Assembly (NCBI GenBank): GCA_963931865.1
Contig: OZ007505.1
Span: 9,049,415-9,113,414 of the forward strand
Length of the DNA: 64,000 nucleotides
Source: Axinella damicornis
Taxonomy: Eukaryota > Porifera > Demospongiae > Axinellida > Axinellidae
Reading direction: 5' to 3'
The notes under the pieces were generated by a model. The model saw nothing but the letters and a program-made list of their open reading frames with translations. It was not told the origin of the DNA and made no database searches. The first letter of the stretch is position 1. The number at the start of each line of letters is the position of its first letter. A program made the translations under genes and the position numbers. Of this stretch, positions 19,335-30,940 are shown piece by piece.

Positions 19335-20225
19335 TATGAGGTTCGAAGGTCAAGATATCATAAATCTAAACCGTTACACCAGCTGCAATGAGTGTTTCAC
19401 ACAAAACTCCAATAAACGGAAGCGTTTCACCTCCGGTTTATATTATCTATGTCCATATGTACAACACGCAGGAAAGCCTCGCGGGAAGGATTAGGAAGAC
19501 TTTCTGCATTGTGACTGACGGCAACAAGTCAGCAGGCACAGGAGACTCCAGAACAGAGGTACCACTTTGTATATACATGTACTCAAGCTATGTATGGTTG
19601 GTTTACTACCTGTGGTCCTCATTTTCCTGTGCACGCCACTGCGATTAACATGCCAGACGCTGGGAGCGGCATACGTATATCTCCTGCTGGCGGGTGACCA
19701 TTCTCCTCTCCCTATCACCCTGCCATCCACAGTCCCTTAGCTATTCAGTGGCATTTCGTCTCGGTCTCTGTACTGTAAGACGCCTACATAACACTGTCTT
19801 TTTCAACTTCTAACTCGGCGTCCTCCATATCGGTGACAAGACTATACTGTAACAGTGTACCGTGACAAAATGTGTGAAGTGCTTGTGGCTAGAACACATG
19901 ATGCACATTGTGTTCATGTTATCGGATCGGTAATCGGTACGGACCATCGGCCACTTGCAATCATTGGAAAATCACCTTATATGGTACATCATGTCACTAG
20001 TAAGACACTGTCAACACGTCATGTTACTTTAGGCCAGGGCTCTCTTCCACCTCAGGCACAACTCACATATCAAGACAATGATAAACGCCCCGGATATTCT
20101 GTTCCCCTCTTGTACAGTCGAAAAGATGGATGCACAAGCGTCAGTGAGCTGGTCTGCCTCTCCATGTTGGAGGTTTATTACTCGGCCAAATGCAACAGCT
20201 AGAATAGTTTGGTCCTGCAAGCATG

Positions 20226-20227
<2 letters not shown>
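19335..20227. other. Conserved block shared with B, C and D
   Basis: Collinearity with the other units resumes here (TAAATCTAAACCGTTACACC). Short frames on both strands are similar in B-D because the DNA is nearly identical, so conservation does not show coding. No splice-bounded exon is convincing. Confidence 0.45.
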
Positions 20228-20322
<95 letters not shown>

Positions 20323-20334
20323 CGTGCACGCGTG
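20228..20334. repeat. (TG)n microsatellite, long
   Basis: About 90 bp of pure TG and then CGTGCGTGCACGCGTG. The matching tracts in C (46440-46493) and D (62801-62862) are shorter. Unit B has lost it in a larger deletion. The long CVCVCV/HTHTHT frames are artefacts. Confidence 0.97.
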
Positions 20335-20649
20335 AGAGAAAGAGCTGTAACAATCTTGTGTTTTGTGATTGACATAAGCATTGTTACTGTCAACAATGCA
20401 TTTCAGAGGATCCGGCTGTAAGGCAGGCAGGGGTGGGGGAGGGAGTACTTTGAAATTTGCATATTTCTAGTGACATCCTGCATAGCGTACAGACAATCAC
20501 TATCAATACATTAAGATTTTAACATGCGTGTGTGTGTGTGTGTGCGTGACGAAAGTGGGATGTTCATGGGGCAGGATTAGGCTAGTGACGCGCGACCTTC
20601 ATACTTCAATTTACTGAACCTCGAACTCTGTGTGAAGAATGTTCGAGAA

Positions 20650-20800
20650 CATTGGGCATGGACTGGAGAGCAGCAGTTCAAGCGGACGCAATCGGGGAGC
20701 AGCAGCCAAAGTGGATGCAATTGGGGAGTAGTTGAAGCAGACACAATCAGAGAGCATGCAGCAGCTTAAGCGGACGCAATCGGGGAGCAGCAGCTCTGCA
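20650..20800. repeat. Short tandem repeat, GCAGCAG..AAGCGGACGCAATC type
   Basis: A unit of about 30 bp (AAGCGGACGCAATCGGGGAG with a CAGCAG linker) recurs about four times with changes. Unit D has more copies (63190-63395); unit C is similar to A (46810-46950). Confidence 0.85.
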
Positions 20801-21074
20801 CACAGAGCTGTCCGGCGCCGGATTACTCACGTAGGAGAACGAGGGGCCGGGGGAAGTAGCTGAGCAAGCGAAGTGAGCGAAGTTACATGCACTTGTATCC
20901 GAATTATGATTTATGAGGCTGTAATTGAAAATAGAGCACACCAGATGTATGAGCAACCGAAGCGAGCAAAGCTACTTGAGTTACTAAATGATGAGATGGG
21001 TATACTTCCTGGATACGAAGTGATTGCCTACCATTATCTAACAATGTTATGTGAAAAGACCAAAGAAACAAGTA

Positions 21075-21852
21075 CCATAGTCTCTCGAAAATACGTCCAC
21101 CCTCGAAAATACGTCCACCCCCCTTTTTCGCGACAAGTTGTTGCAAAGGGTCATTTATTACTCGAAAGTATGCCCACCCTATTAGGAAAGCACTTGAATA
21201 GCTCCGGAAGAAGTACTGTCAAAGAGGTTGGACTAAGAATGGCTATATATTGTGGTACTATTTGCAATGAATTCCATTATGTTGTATGCCATTGCATAAT
21301 CAGCTGTGTATACTGAGTGCATGACATGAGACCGTGCACGCGCTGTGCATTGCATGTTTGTGTCTTCACGTGTGAAATCGCCTAGCGTAGCACTATAACT
21401 AGCAGCGCACTACGGCTTTCTCGGAAGCAGCAGCAATCGGCAAGTCCCGAAGATAGTCAGTGCACTCTACGTCATTCAAGCACTCCTGCTGTCTTGTTTG
21501 CTGTTCCTGTAGCTATATACTCACATGAGATTGTTCCTGCTCACCAAGAAACTCCGGGAGTAGTAGTAGTTAAGCCTTGCTAGAATGACAGTTGCAGTAT
21601 GGCACTCGCATATTTGCTGATTTTACGCATGTACTTGGGTGGGCCTACTTTCAAGTCAAGGGTGGGTCTACTTTCGAATTGGGTGGGCCTACTTTCAAGT
21701 CAAGGGTGGGTCTACTTTTGAATTGGGTGGGCCTACTTTCAAGTCAAGGGTGGGCCTATTTTCGGGAGAGGGGTCCTCAAAAATACGCCCATCCCCTTCT
21801 TTGAGCAGCCACTAACTTCATCGCCCATGGGCGTATTTTCGAGACACTATGG
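21075..21852. mobile_element. TA-flanked TIR element (unit A)
   Basis: The left end CCATAGTCTCTCGAAAATAC and the inverted right end match over about 26 bp with two differences, and TA lies on each side. The homologous site in unit D (63581-63582) has a single TA with the same flanks (AAACAAG, ATGCTTTCACTGG), which is the empty site. The ends hold repeats of CTCGAAAATACGTCCACC and of GGTGGGCCTACTTTC with AAGTCAAGG. No transposase; non-autonomous, with a TA target as in Tc1/mariner. Confidence 0.92.
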
Positions 21853-22190
21853 TAATGCTTTCACTGGATACGTAATATGCGACTAACTGAACCTGAATGG
21901 ATACGCTATCCCTTGAATGCTGTAAATCTGCATTTCATGTCGCTGAACCAAATATTCCATTCAGCATTTAGCCGTATTGGTTCAGCTCTTCGCATTACTG
22001 GAATAGGCGTTGTCATAGTTACCAAAGACGGCACTGTATTATTGCTAGATGTTGATTTCTGCTCAAGCCAATGGACACAATTGAAAGCAGACCTGCAAGA
22101 GGGCGTTTTGTTGTCCTGACAAACTGCAGCTCGACTTGTCAGAAGGTCTGATGTAGGTTTGTTGAGAAGCTAGAGCTGGACAACAAGTGA
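21853..22190. other. End block of unit A
   Basis: A plus-strand frame of 80 codons (21877-22119, MRLTEPEWIRYPLNAVNLHF start) is open in A, B and most of C, and broken by indels in D. No family is recognised and no splice context is obvious. It is probably a chance frame in conserved DNA. Confidence 0.35.
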
Positions 22191-22268
22191 GTCGTATGTT
22201 ATTCCACCCCTTAGCTTGGGCAGTACTGGAGAATATTCAGTTCTCGGCTGTTTTTGAATGCTTTTCAC

Positions 22269-22347
22269 TGGACAGACGACAGACAGATGATGGACAGACG
22301 GACAAACCAATTGCTTAACCTTGCTTCGCGCATGTGAGCGTGGGTAA
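22269..22347. mobile_element. Relic of one arm of the GTCT-rich TIR element
   Basis: GACAGACGACAGACAG leads to CAATTGCTTAACC, a GCTTCGCGCATG-like stretch and GGGTAA, matching the right arm of the 7324-8716 element. Only one arm is present. The same relic occurs at about 36547-36625 and 48405-48483. Confidence 0.6.
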
Positions 22348-22888
22348 AAATGTGTGTACATGTAAGCAGCTAGGCCTCAGCTGAGAATGAGGGCGACCAG
22401 ACTTGTATACCTACCTCTTCAATGGCTGCAGTGATGGGAGCTATTGCATGGCCAAAGAAGATTTTCATCTGTTTGTGCCACTGTACATGTCATGCAGAAC
22501 ACATGGCAAGGCAGAGGATTTCTAGACTGTAGATGATTTCTGGACACAGTCCCAGTTTTCGCTCTCTAGCAGCAGGTTTTGCAAACAACTGAACAGCGTC
22601 TGAAAAAGTTTGGAGGTAGGGTATGCATGACTGTGCACTTACCATAAATTGGAGCTCGATCATCTCATGGCCAATACTTTGGTCTGTGTGTGGTGCACCT
22701 GCAAGGCTGCTTCAGCCACAGTTTTGGGTTTTAATTCTGTAGCCTAAAGTTGACTAATGACAGTGATGTTGCAGGCCCTCTGCTCAGACAATGTCATGCA
22801 TTCCAATACCGGTTTTGCATGTCTGTGATAATGTGATAAGTACGGGAAATGCAGTTATTTCGGAATTGTGTGTGTGTGTGTGTGTGAT

Positions 22889-22914
22889 GGGGGGGGGGGG
22901 GGGGGGGGGGGGGG
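22889..22914. repeat. Poly-G tract (26 G) fused to the minisatellite
   Basis: A (TG)n run and GATG precede 26 G. The next base begins the GGTAGAGC array. Units A, C and D have several hundred bases of unique sequence between the two, so unit B lost that spacer. Confidence 0.95.
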
Positions 22915-25900
22915 TAGAGCCAGGTAGAGCAAGGTAGAGCTGAGGTAGAGCTAGGTAGAGCAGAGGTAGAGCAGAGGTAGAGCCAGGTAGAGCAGAGGTA
23001 GAGCCAGGTAGAGCAGAGATAGAGCCAGGTAGAGCAGAGGTAGCGCTAGGTAGAGCAGAGGTAGAGCAGAGGTAGAGCCAGGTAGAGCAGAGGTAGAGCA
23101 GAGGTAGAGCCAGGTAGAGCAGAGGTAGAGCCAGGTAGATCCAGGTAGAGCTGAGGTAGAGCTAGGTAGAGCAGAGGTAGAGCAGAGGTAGAGCCAGGTA
23201 GAGCAGAGGTAGAGCCAGGTAGAGCAGAGGTAGAGCCAGGAAGAGCAGAGGTAGGGCCAGGTAGAGCATAGGTAGAGCCAGGTAGAGCCAGGTAGAGCCA
23301 GGTAGAGCTGAGGTAGAGCTAGGTAGAGCAGAGGTAGAGCAGAGGTAGAGCCAGGTAGAGCAGAGGTAGAGCCAGGTAGAGCAGAGGTAGCGCTAGGTAG
23401 AGCAGAGGTAGAGCAGAGGTAGAGCAAGGTAGAGCAGAGGTAGAGCAGAGGTAGAGCCAGGTAGAGCAGAGGTAGAGCCAGGTAGATCCAGGTAGAGCTG
23501 AGGTAGAGCTAGGTAGAGCAGAGGTAGAGCAGAGGTAGAGCCAGGTAGAGCAGAGGTAGAGCCAGGTAGAGCAGAGGTAGAGCCAGGAAGAGCAGAGGTA
23601 GGGCCAGGTAGAGCATAGGTAGAGCCAGGTAGAGCCAGGTAGAGCCAGGTAGAGCTGAGGTAGAGCTAGGTAGAGCAGAGGTAGAGCAGAGGTAGAGCCA
23701 GGTAGAGCAGAGGTAGAGCCAGGTAGAGCAGAGGTAGAGCCAGGTAGAGCAGAGGTAGAGCCAGGTAGAGCAGAGGTAGAGCCAGGTAGAGCCAGGTAGA
23801 GCTGAGGTAGAGCCAGGTAGAGCAGAGGTAGAGCCAGGTAGAGCTGAGGTAGAGCTAGGTAGAGCAGAGGTAGAGCCAGGTAGAGCCAGGTAGAGCCAGG
23901 TAGAGCTGAGGTAGAGCTAGGTAGAGCAGAGGTAGAGCAGAGGTAGAGCCAGGTAGAGCAGAGGTAGAGCAGAGGTAGAGCCAGGTAGAGCAGAGGTAGA
24001 GCCAGGTAGAGCAGAGGTACAGCCAGGTAGAGCAGAGGTAGAGCCAGGTAGAGCAGAGGTAGAGCCAGGTAGAGCAGAGGTAGAGCCAGGTAGAGCAGAG
24101 GTAGAGCCAGGTAGAGCAGAGGTAGAGCTAGGTAGAGCAGAGGTAGAGCAGAGGTAGAGCCAGGTAGAGCAGAGGTAGAGCAGAGGTAGAGCCAGGTAGA
24201 GCAGAGGTAGAGCCAGGTAGAACCAGGTAGAGCTCAGGTAGAGCTAGGTAGGGCAGAGGTAGAGCAGAGGTAGAGCCAGGTAGAGCAGAGGTAGAGCCAG
24301 GTAGAGCAGAGGTAGAGCCAGGTAGAGCAGAGGTAGAGCTAGGTAGAGCAGAGGTAGAGCAGAGGTAGAGCCAGGTAGAGCAGAGGTAGAGCAAGGTAGA
24401 GCAGAGGTAGAGCCAGGTAGAGCAGAGGTAGAGCCAGGTAGAGCTGAGCTAGAGCCAGGTAGAGCAGAGGTAGAGCCAGGTAGAGCAGAGGTAGAGCCAG
24501 GTAGAGCAGAGGTAGAGCCAGGTAGAGCCAGGTAGAGAAGAGGTAGAGCTAGGTAGAGCTGAGGTAGAGCCAGGTAGAGCTGAGGTAGAGCCAGGTAGAG
24601 CTGAGGTAGAGCCAGGTAGAGCAGAGGTAGAGCCAGGTAGAGCAGAGATAGAGCCAGGTAGAGCAGAGGTAGAGCCAGGTAGAGCACAGGTAGAGCCAGG
24701 TAGAGCAGAGGTAGAGCTAGGTAGAGCAGAGGTAGAGCAGAGGTAGAGCCAGGTAGAGCAGAGGTAGAGCAGAGGTAGAGCCAGGTAGAGCTGAGGTAGA
24801 GCTACGTAGAGCAGAGGTAGAGCCAGGTAGAGCCAGGTAGAGCTGAGGTAGAGCTAGGTAGAGCAGAGGTAGAGCAGAGGTAGAGCCAGGTAGAGCAGAG
24901 GTACAGCCAGGTAGAGCAGAGGTAGAGCCAGGTAGAGCAGAGGTAGAGCCAGGTAGAGCAGAGGTAGAGCCAGGTAGAGCAGAGGTAGAGCCAGGTAGAG
25001 CAGAGGTTGAGCCAGGTAGAGCTGAGGTAGAGCCAGGTAGAGCTGAGGTAAAGCCAGGTAGAGCAGAGGTAGAGCCAGGTAGAGCAGAGGTAGAGCCAGG
25101 TAGAGCAGAGGTAGAGCTAGGTAGAGCAGAGGTAGAGCAGAGGTAGAGCCAGGTAGAGCAGAGGTAGAGCAGAGGTAGAGCCAGGTAGAGCAGAGGTAGA
25201 GCCAGGTAGAACCAGGTAGAGCTGAGGTAGAGCCAGGTAGAGCTGAGGTAGAGCCAGGTAGAGCCAGGTAGAGCTCAGGTAGAGCTAGGTAGGGCAGAGG
25301 TAGAGCAGAGGTAGAGCCAGGTAGACCAGAGGTAGAGCCAGGTAGAGCAGAGGTAGAGCCAGGTAGAGCAGAGGTAGAGCCAGGTAGAGCAGAGGTAGAG
25401 CCAGGTAGAGCAGAGGTAGAGCCAGGTAGAGCAGAGGCAGAGCCAGGTAGAGCAGAGGTTGAGCCAGGTAGAGCCAGGTAGAGCTCAGGTAGAGCTAGGT
25501 AGAGCAGAGGTAGAGCAGAGGTAGAGCCAGGTAGAGCAGAGGTAGAGCCAGGTAGAGCAGAGGTAGAGCCAGGTAGAGCAGAGGTAGAGCTAGGTAGAGC
25601 AGAGGTAGAGCAGAGGTAGAGCCAGGTAGAGCAGAGGTAGAGCCAGGTAGAGCAGAGGTAGAGCCAGGTAGAGCCAGGTAGAGCTGAGGTAGAGCCAGGT
25701 AGAGCAGAGGTAGAGCCAGGTAGAGCAGAGGTAGAGCCAGGTAGAGCAGAGGTAGAGCCAGGTAGAGCCAGGTAGAGCTGAGGTAGAGCCAGGTAGAGCA
25801 GAGGTAGAGCCAGGTAGAGCAGAGGTAGAGCCAGGTAGAGCCAGGTAGAGCAGAAGTAGAGCCAGGTAGAGCAGAGGTAGAGCAGAGGTAGAGCCAGGTA

Positions 25901-27115
25901 GAGCAGAGGTAGAGCCAGGTAGAGCAGAGGTAGAGCCAGGTAGAGCAGAGGTAGAGCCAGGTAGAGCAGAGGTAGAGCCAGGTAGAGCAGAGGTAGAGCC
26001 AGGTAGAGCAGAGGTAGAGCCAGGTAGAGCAGAGGTAGAGCCAGGTAGAGCCAGGTAGATCTGAGGTAGAGCCAGGTAGAGCAGAGGTAGAGCCAGGTAG
26101 AGCAGAGGTAGAGCCAGGTAGAGCAGAGGTAGAGCCAGGTAGAGCAGAGGTAGAGCCAGGTAGAGCAGAGGCAGAGCCAGGTAGAGCAGAGGTTGAGCCA
26201 GGTAGAGCCAGGTAGAGCTCAGGTAGAGCTAGGTAGAGCAGAGGTAGAGCAGAGGTAGAGCCAGGTAGAGCAGAGGTAGAGCCAGGTAGAGCAGAGGTAG
26301 AGCCAGGTAGAGCAGAGGTAGAGCTAGGTAGAGCAGAGGTAGAGCAGAGGTAGAGCCAGGTAGAGCAGAGGTAGAGCCAGGTAGAGCAGAGGTAGAGCCA
26401 GGTAGAGCCAGGTAGAGCTGAGGTAGAGCCAGGTAGAGCAGAGGTAGAGCCAGGTAGAGCAGAGGTAGAGCCAGGTAGAGCAGAGGTAGAGCCAGGTAGA
26501 GCCAGGTAGAGCTGAGGTAGAGCCAGGTAGAGCAGAGGTAGAGCCAGGTAGAGCAGAGGTAGAGCCAGGTAGAGCCAGGTAGAGCAGAAGTAGAGCCAGG
26601 TAGAGCAGAGGTAGAGCAGAGGTAGAGCCAGGTAGAGCAGAGGTAGAGCCAGGTAGAGCAGAGGTAGAGCCAGGTAGAGCAGAGGTAGAGCCAGGTAGAG
26701 CAGAGGTAGAGCCAGGTAGAGCAGAGGTAGAGCCAGGTAGAGCTGAGGTAGAGCCAGGTAGAGCCAGGTAGAGCTCAGGTAGAGCTAGGTAGAGCAGAGG
26801 TAGAGCAGAGGTAGAGCCAGGTAGAGCAGAGGTATAGCCAGGTAGAGCAGAGGTAGAGCCAGGTAGAGCCAGGTAGAGCAGAGGTAGAGCCAGGTAGAGC
26901 AGAGGTAGAGCCAGGAAGAGCAGAGGTAGAGCCAGGTAGAGCCAGGTAGAGCAGAGGTAGAGCCAGGTAGAGCAGAGGTAGAGCCAGGTAGAGCAGAGGT
27001 TGAGCCAGGTAGAGCCAGGTAGAGCAGAGGTAGAGCCAGGTAGAGCAGAGGTTGAGCCAGGTAGAGCAGAGGTAGAGCAGAGGTAGAGCCAGGTAGAGCA
27101 GAGGTAGAGCCAGGT
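22915..27115. repeat. GGTAGAGC minisatellite, left part (unit B)
   Basis: 4.2 kb of alternating 10- and 11-mers on the GGTAGAGC core. Clusters of variants (GCTGA, GCTA, GCTCA) recur as blocks of several repeats, so the array has grown by block duplication. Isolated single-base variants such as GGAAGAGC and GGTTGAGC mark such blocks. There is no gene within it; stop-free minus-strand frames are a property of the repeat. Confidence 0.98.
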
Positions 27116-27482
27116 TGTGACAGACTGTCACTTATATGTGTAAATGTGTGAACACCTATGTGTGGGACTAAGGATTTGCTGTTTTAGTGCTTAGGGTTGT
27201 TTATGTGCTAAGGATTAGAACGCTACCATGTTAATGTGTTGTATTTAATTTATCGTAGCTGTTGATTGTGGTTTCTTTTGTGGACTATAGGTTGCTAGGG
27301 AGGAAAGTATAAAAGCAAAGTTCTTATTCTTGTAATTGTCCATCTTGTATCGTCTTTGGTCATATGTGAGTCTTTTAAAGTATTGGTTGTTTGCGACCTT
27401 CAAGTTCGGACCTCTTGTTAGCTAAATTTAATTAGACCGTGCGTGATCAGTTCTGCTGCGAGTCAGAGCAGAGTCTATCGCA
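27116..27482 (+). mobile_element. Solo LTR inside the minisatellite (unit B)
   Basis: 367 bp of unique sequence begins TGTGACAGACTGTCAC and ends CTATCGCA, giving TG...CA ends. AGGT lies on each side (27112-27115, 27483-27486), a 4-bp duplication made from array sequence. A TATAAAA box is at 27308-27314, well placed for an LTR promoter. No internal region follows. Ty3/Gypsy-type LTRs often begin this way; the assignment is from termini and duplication length only. Confidence 0.75.
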
Positions 27483-28602
27483 AGGTAGAGCAGAAATAGA
27501 GCCAGGTAGAGCAGAGGTAGAGCCAGGTAGAGCAGAGGTAGAGCCAGGTAGAGCAGAGGTAGAGCCAGGTAGAGCTGAGGTAGAGCCAGGTAGAGCCAGG
27601 TAGAGCTCAGGTAGAGCTAGGTAGAGCAGAGGTAGAGCAGCGGTAGAGCCAGGTAGAGCAGAGGTAGAGCCAGGTAGAGCAGAGGTAGAGCCAGGTAGAG
27701 CAGAGGTAGAGCCAGGCAGAGCAGAGGTAGAGCCAGGTAGAGCAGAGGTAGAGCCAGGTAGAGCAGAGGTAGAGCCAGGTAGAGCTGAGGTAGAGCCAGG
27801 TACAGCAGAGGTAGAGCCAGGTAGAGCAGAGGTAGAGCCAGGTAGAGCAGAGGTAGAGCCAGGTAGAGCAGAGGTAGAGCCAGGTAGAGCTGAGGTAGAG
27901 CCAGGTAGAGCAGAGGTAGAGCCAGGTAGAGCAGAGGTAGAGCCAGGTAGAGCAGAGGTAGATCCAGGTAGAGCAGAGGTAGAGCCAGGTAGAGCAGAGG
28001 TAGAGCCAGGTAGAGCAGAGGTAGAGCCAGGTAGAGCAGAGGTAGAGCCAGGTAGAGCAGAGGTAGAGCCAGGTAGAGCAGAGGCAGAGCCAAGTAGAGC
28101 AGAGGTGGAGCCAGGTAGAGTAGAGGTAGAGCCAGGTAGAGCCAGGTAGAGCTGAGGTAGAGCCAGGTAGAGCAGAGGTAGAGCCAGGTAGAGCAGAGGT
28201 AGAGCCAGGTAGAGCTAGGTAGAGCCAGGTAGAGCTGAGGTAGCACTAGGTAGAGCAGAGATAGAGCTAGGTAGAGAAGAGGTACAGTAAGGTAGAGCAG
28301 AGCAGAGGTAGAGCAGTGGTAGAGTCAGGGAGAGCCAGGTAGAGCGGAGGTAGAGCCAGGTAGAGCAGAGGTAGAGCCAGGTAGAGTTGAGGTAGAGCCA
28401 GGTAGAGCTGAGGTAGAGCTGAGGTAGAGCCAGGTAGAGCAGAGGTAGAGCCAGGTAGAGCAGAGGTAGAGCCAGGTAGAGCAGAGGTAGAGCCAGGTAG
28501 AGCCAGGTAGAGCGGAGGTAGAGCCAGGTAGAGCGGAGGTAGAGCCAGGTAGAGCAGAGGTAGAGCCAGGTAGAGAAGAGATAGAGCCAGGTAGAGCAAG
28601 GT
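27483..28602. repeat. GGTAGAGC minisatellite, right part (unit B)
   Basis: Continuation of the array after the LTR, about 1.1 kb, ending at the common flank GGTTCAACTTCAATTAATTG. The right end has unusual variants (GGTACAG, GAGCGGAGG, AGTGGTAGAGTC), also seen at the right end of the unit C array, as expected for an older, less turned-over edge. Confidence 0.97.
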
Positions 28603-28813
28603 TCAACTTCAATTAATTGTTTCACATTGCGTGGGCAGATCAAAGTACCGGTAGTCACTGTAAACGCACTACAGGAACTGGGGCCATGTATTCCCCTTTG
28701 ATGTTTGATACATGCCCTGGGAAGCCCCATAATTTGTTCGTTCAATCACCGAGTCGCTTAAGACATAGCATCTAACACACACTGGTGGAGAATATGCCAA
28801 AGCAGCCTTAGTA

Positions 28814-28853
28814 GTGTGTGTGCGTGTGTGTGCGTGCGTGTGTGTGTGTGTGT
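28814..28853. repeat. (TG)n microsatellite
   Basis: Interrupted GT run with CG steps, matching 2173-2198 of unit A. Confidence 0.95.
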
Positions 28854-29313
28854 ACTGCTCTTTACACTCCCTGCTGTCTTCTCCTGACTATAAAGCCATG
28901 CCTCTGTACTGCTTTCCTTTGCAGACAGACAACTAGGGACTACTTTCTTCTCGCTGATGACACTCACCAAAACCCAGACGTCCTCCACAAACGTTTCTTT
29001 CGGTCACAGCACATTCTTCCTCGTCAGAAGCACCAATGCCTTGAACCCCACACGCTTCTTTTCGTCTGCCCGGCTTAGTCTACTCACCAACTCAGTTCAA
29101 TACTGACTCCAAACTTCGTTAGTGATTCCATGCCGCTAAGAGCACAGTAATACTATGTAGCAAACTGCTACAAACTGAAGACCTTAGCTAGCTTTGGACT
29201 CGGCCACCATTTTTGCTTGAAGGTTCAAAGGTCAGCCAGCGCGCATGCGCAACAGGCTACTTCCGGTTTGGGCTTTAAATATTGAATTTGTAGCAAGTTT
29301 TGGCGGGAAGTCG
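28854..29313. other. Conserved non-coding block (unit B)
   Basis: Matches 2199-2677 of unit A, with small indels. No gene seen. Confidence 0.45.
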
Positions 29314-29540
29314 GGATGGCACACTCGCTAAGCACTTGCTTTGCAGCCTGGGGGTTGAGTGTTCGCCTCCCCAATAACCGAGTACGAGTCTGGGCCACTC
29401 CGTACATACCGGTTCTCGACTTCCCCGCCTAGCAGCTCGAGTACGCCGGTTCCCATCTGACCACCGAAGCTAAAGGTGTTCTGGTAGAAAGCAGGTTAGC
29501 CTCCTGTGATTCCAGGACCGCCTATCCAGCGCTCCTGAGG
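29314..29540 (+). mobile_element. SINE candidate, tRNA/5S-like (unit B)
   Basis: Almost identical to 2678-2908 of unit A, including the CTAAGCACTTGCTTTGCAG and ACCACCGAAGCTAAAGG landmarks. It is inherited through the segmental duplication, not an independent insertion. Confidence 0.4.
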
Positions 29541-30940
29541 CTTACACTTCGGTGTCTGACCTGTCACGGAGGGATGGGTTGTTGCTAGGTTGTATTTTTT
29601 TTCTCTTTCCCCCTTTCTGTTTTTTTTTTTTTGGTTTTCTTTTTCTTGTTCCTTTTTTTCCTGTTCTTTTGTTTCCTTTGGCATGGAGGGAAGGCTGCTA
29701 GGCTTTTATTTTTTTATTGTATAATGAACTATTATAATTTGCCTTTAGGTCATGTGGCTTAGCATTAGGGTGGGTGGAGTGGCCTATATTATTAGCCTGG
29801 GTTTGAGGCTAGTCTTAGTATTGGCTCCTGATAATTATTACCCAATAGCATCATTGTGTTGATGAGAGCTATGAGATACATCACTCAAGCATCATATTCA
29901 ATATTCCACACCAATATACGTACTGCTCTCTACCATAGAGAATCAACTTCGATACATACTTCCCCTCTCTGAACCATGGCCTGCCCCTGCAAGACTACTA
30001 TGTACCATCCATAACAAAGTGGCAGAGGTGTTTGTCGCAGACCTATAGGCCTGGGTACGAGGCTAGGGTCAACAAAGCATGTCATAATAATTATTATGTA
30101 TTACATAATTACATGTAATCATCTCGTGCAAAAAAAATCATCATGGAACGAAACTAGGTACATAGGTATGTACATATACTATAGCTGGTTCAGGACCTCC
30201 TTTTATGCAACCCTGTCATTATCATTGGTATGACAAAATAAATTCAGTTCATGAATCACAGGGAAACCCCTTGGTTATTATATCATGGATAATATAGACA
30301 TCCTAGCTACGTATGCACTTCAATGTTCATCATTGATTGGTGTAAATATCATTACCTACTATGGCCACAGCTGTAGGATATAGATTTGAGTGGTCATTTC
30401 TATATCCTACAGCTGTACAGCGAAGGCTAGTTCCAACTTAGCCACCTTTATTATGTGTGGAAAAGAATCGAGGATAGAGAAATTTTAGGGGGTTCGATCG
30501 AACCCCTCCTGGTTGCGGGCAACTGCTGTACAATTTTACTAAGCCACCAAAGGGGGGCCTATAAATCCACCACTGTCAATTCAACATGAAGTGATGAAGG
30601 GAAGGAAGGCTGCTCAGGTAAATTCTTGGGTGCCATGGTGATACCAATTAACAGCTGTCTTCAGTGCAACCTGGGAAAAATACACTATAGTGGCAGGTAT
30701 AGAAACCAATGTAGCCGATGACTACATGTAATTACGTATGGCATGAGAACAGGTATTTGTCAGTTCACTGATTATCTGGAAAACCAGGGGTTACCCATCC
30801 TCAGTCCATCTCACCCCTAAACTCTCTTCCATCTTCTTTCACATTTTCAGAAAACTCAAAATAAAAACTCAAATAAAATACATGACACAATAGGACTATC
30901 AGTGCACAGTATGATTGTGGAGTCCTGCTTCTATGACTCA
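29541..30940. other. Non-coding spacer (unit B)
   Basis: Corresponds to 2909-4317 of unit A: a pyrimidine-rich tract, AT-rich DNA, the 18-bp hairpin (near 30370) and the decayed last-exon duplicate (about 30620-30760). No intact gene. Confidence 0.5.

Larger units (their letters stand above)
1..22190. repeat. Tandem segmental duplication, unit A (left end outside window)
   Basis: From about position 483 the sequence matches units B-D in the same order: palindrome-free conserved block, poly-G, minisatellite, (TG)n, SINE candidate, P450 3' exons. Collinearity with B-D breaks at about 7090, just after the first bases of the psq transposase remnant, and resumes at about 19340. The roughly 12 kb between is unit-A specific and full of transposons. 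Positions 1-480 do not match the start of the other units. Unit A is the most diverged copy by eye. Confidence 0.85.

Noticed and set aside
20078..20396. Frames made of CVCVCV or HTHTHT
   Set aside because: Translations of the (TG)n microsatellite.
20873..21316. 147-codon plus-strand frame starting MSEVTCTC
   Set aside because: Its second half lies in the left end of the TA-flanked transposon, and unit D lacks most of it. No family or splice support.
21877..22119. 80-codon frame identical in units A and B
   Set aside because: Conserved only because the DNA is a recent duplicate; broken by indels in D and without a recognised domain.
22915..28602. CRISPR-like reading of the regular repeats
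   Set aside because: There are no unique spacers; the units are contiguous 10- and 11-mers in a eukaryotic context.
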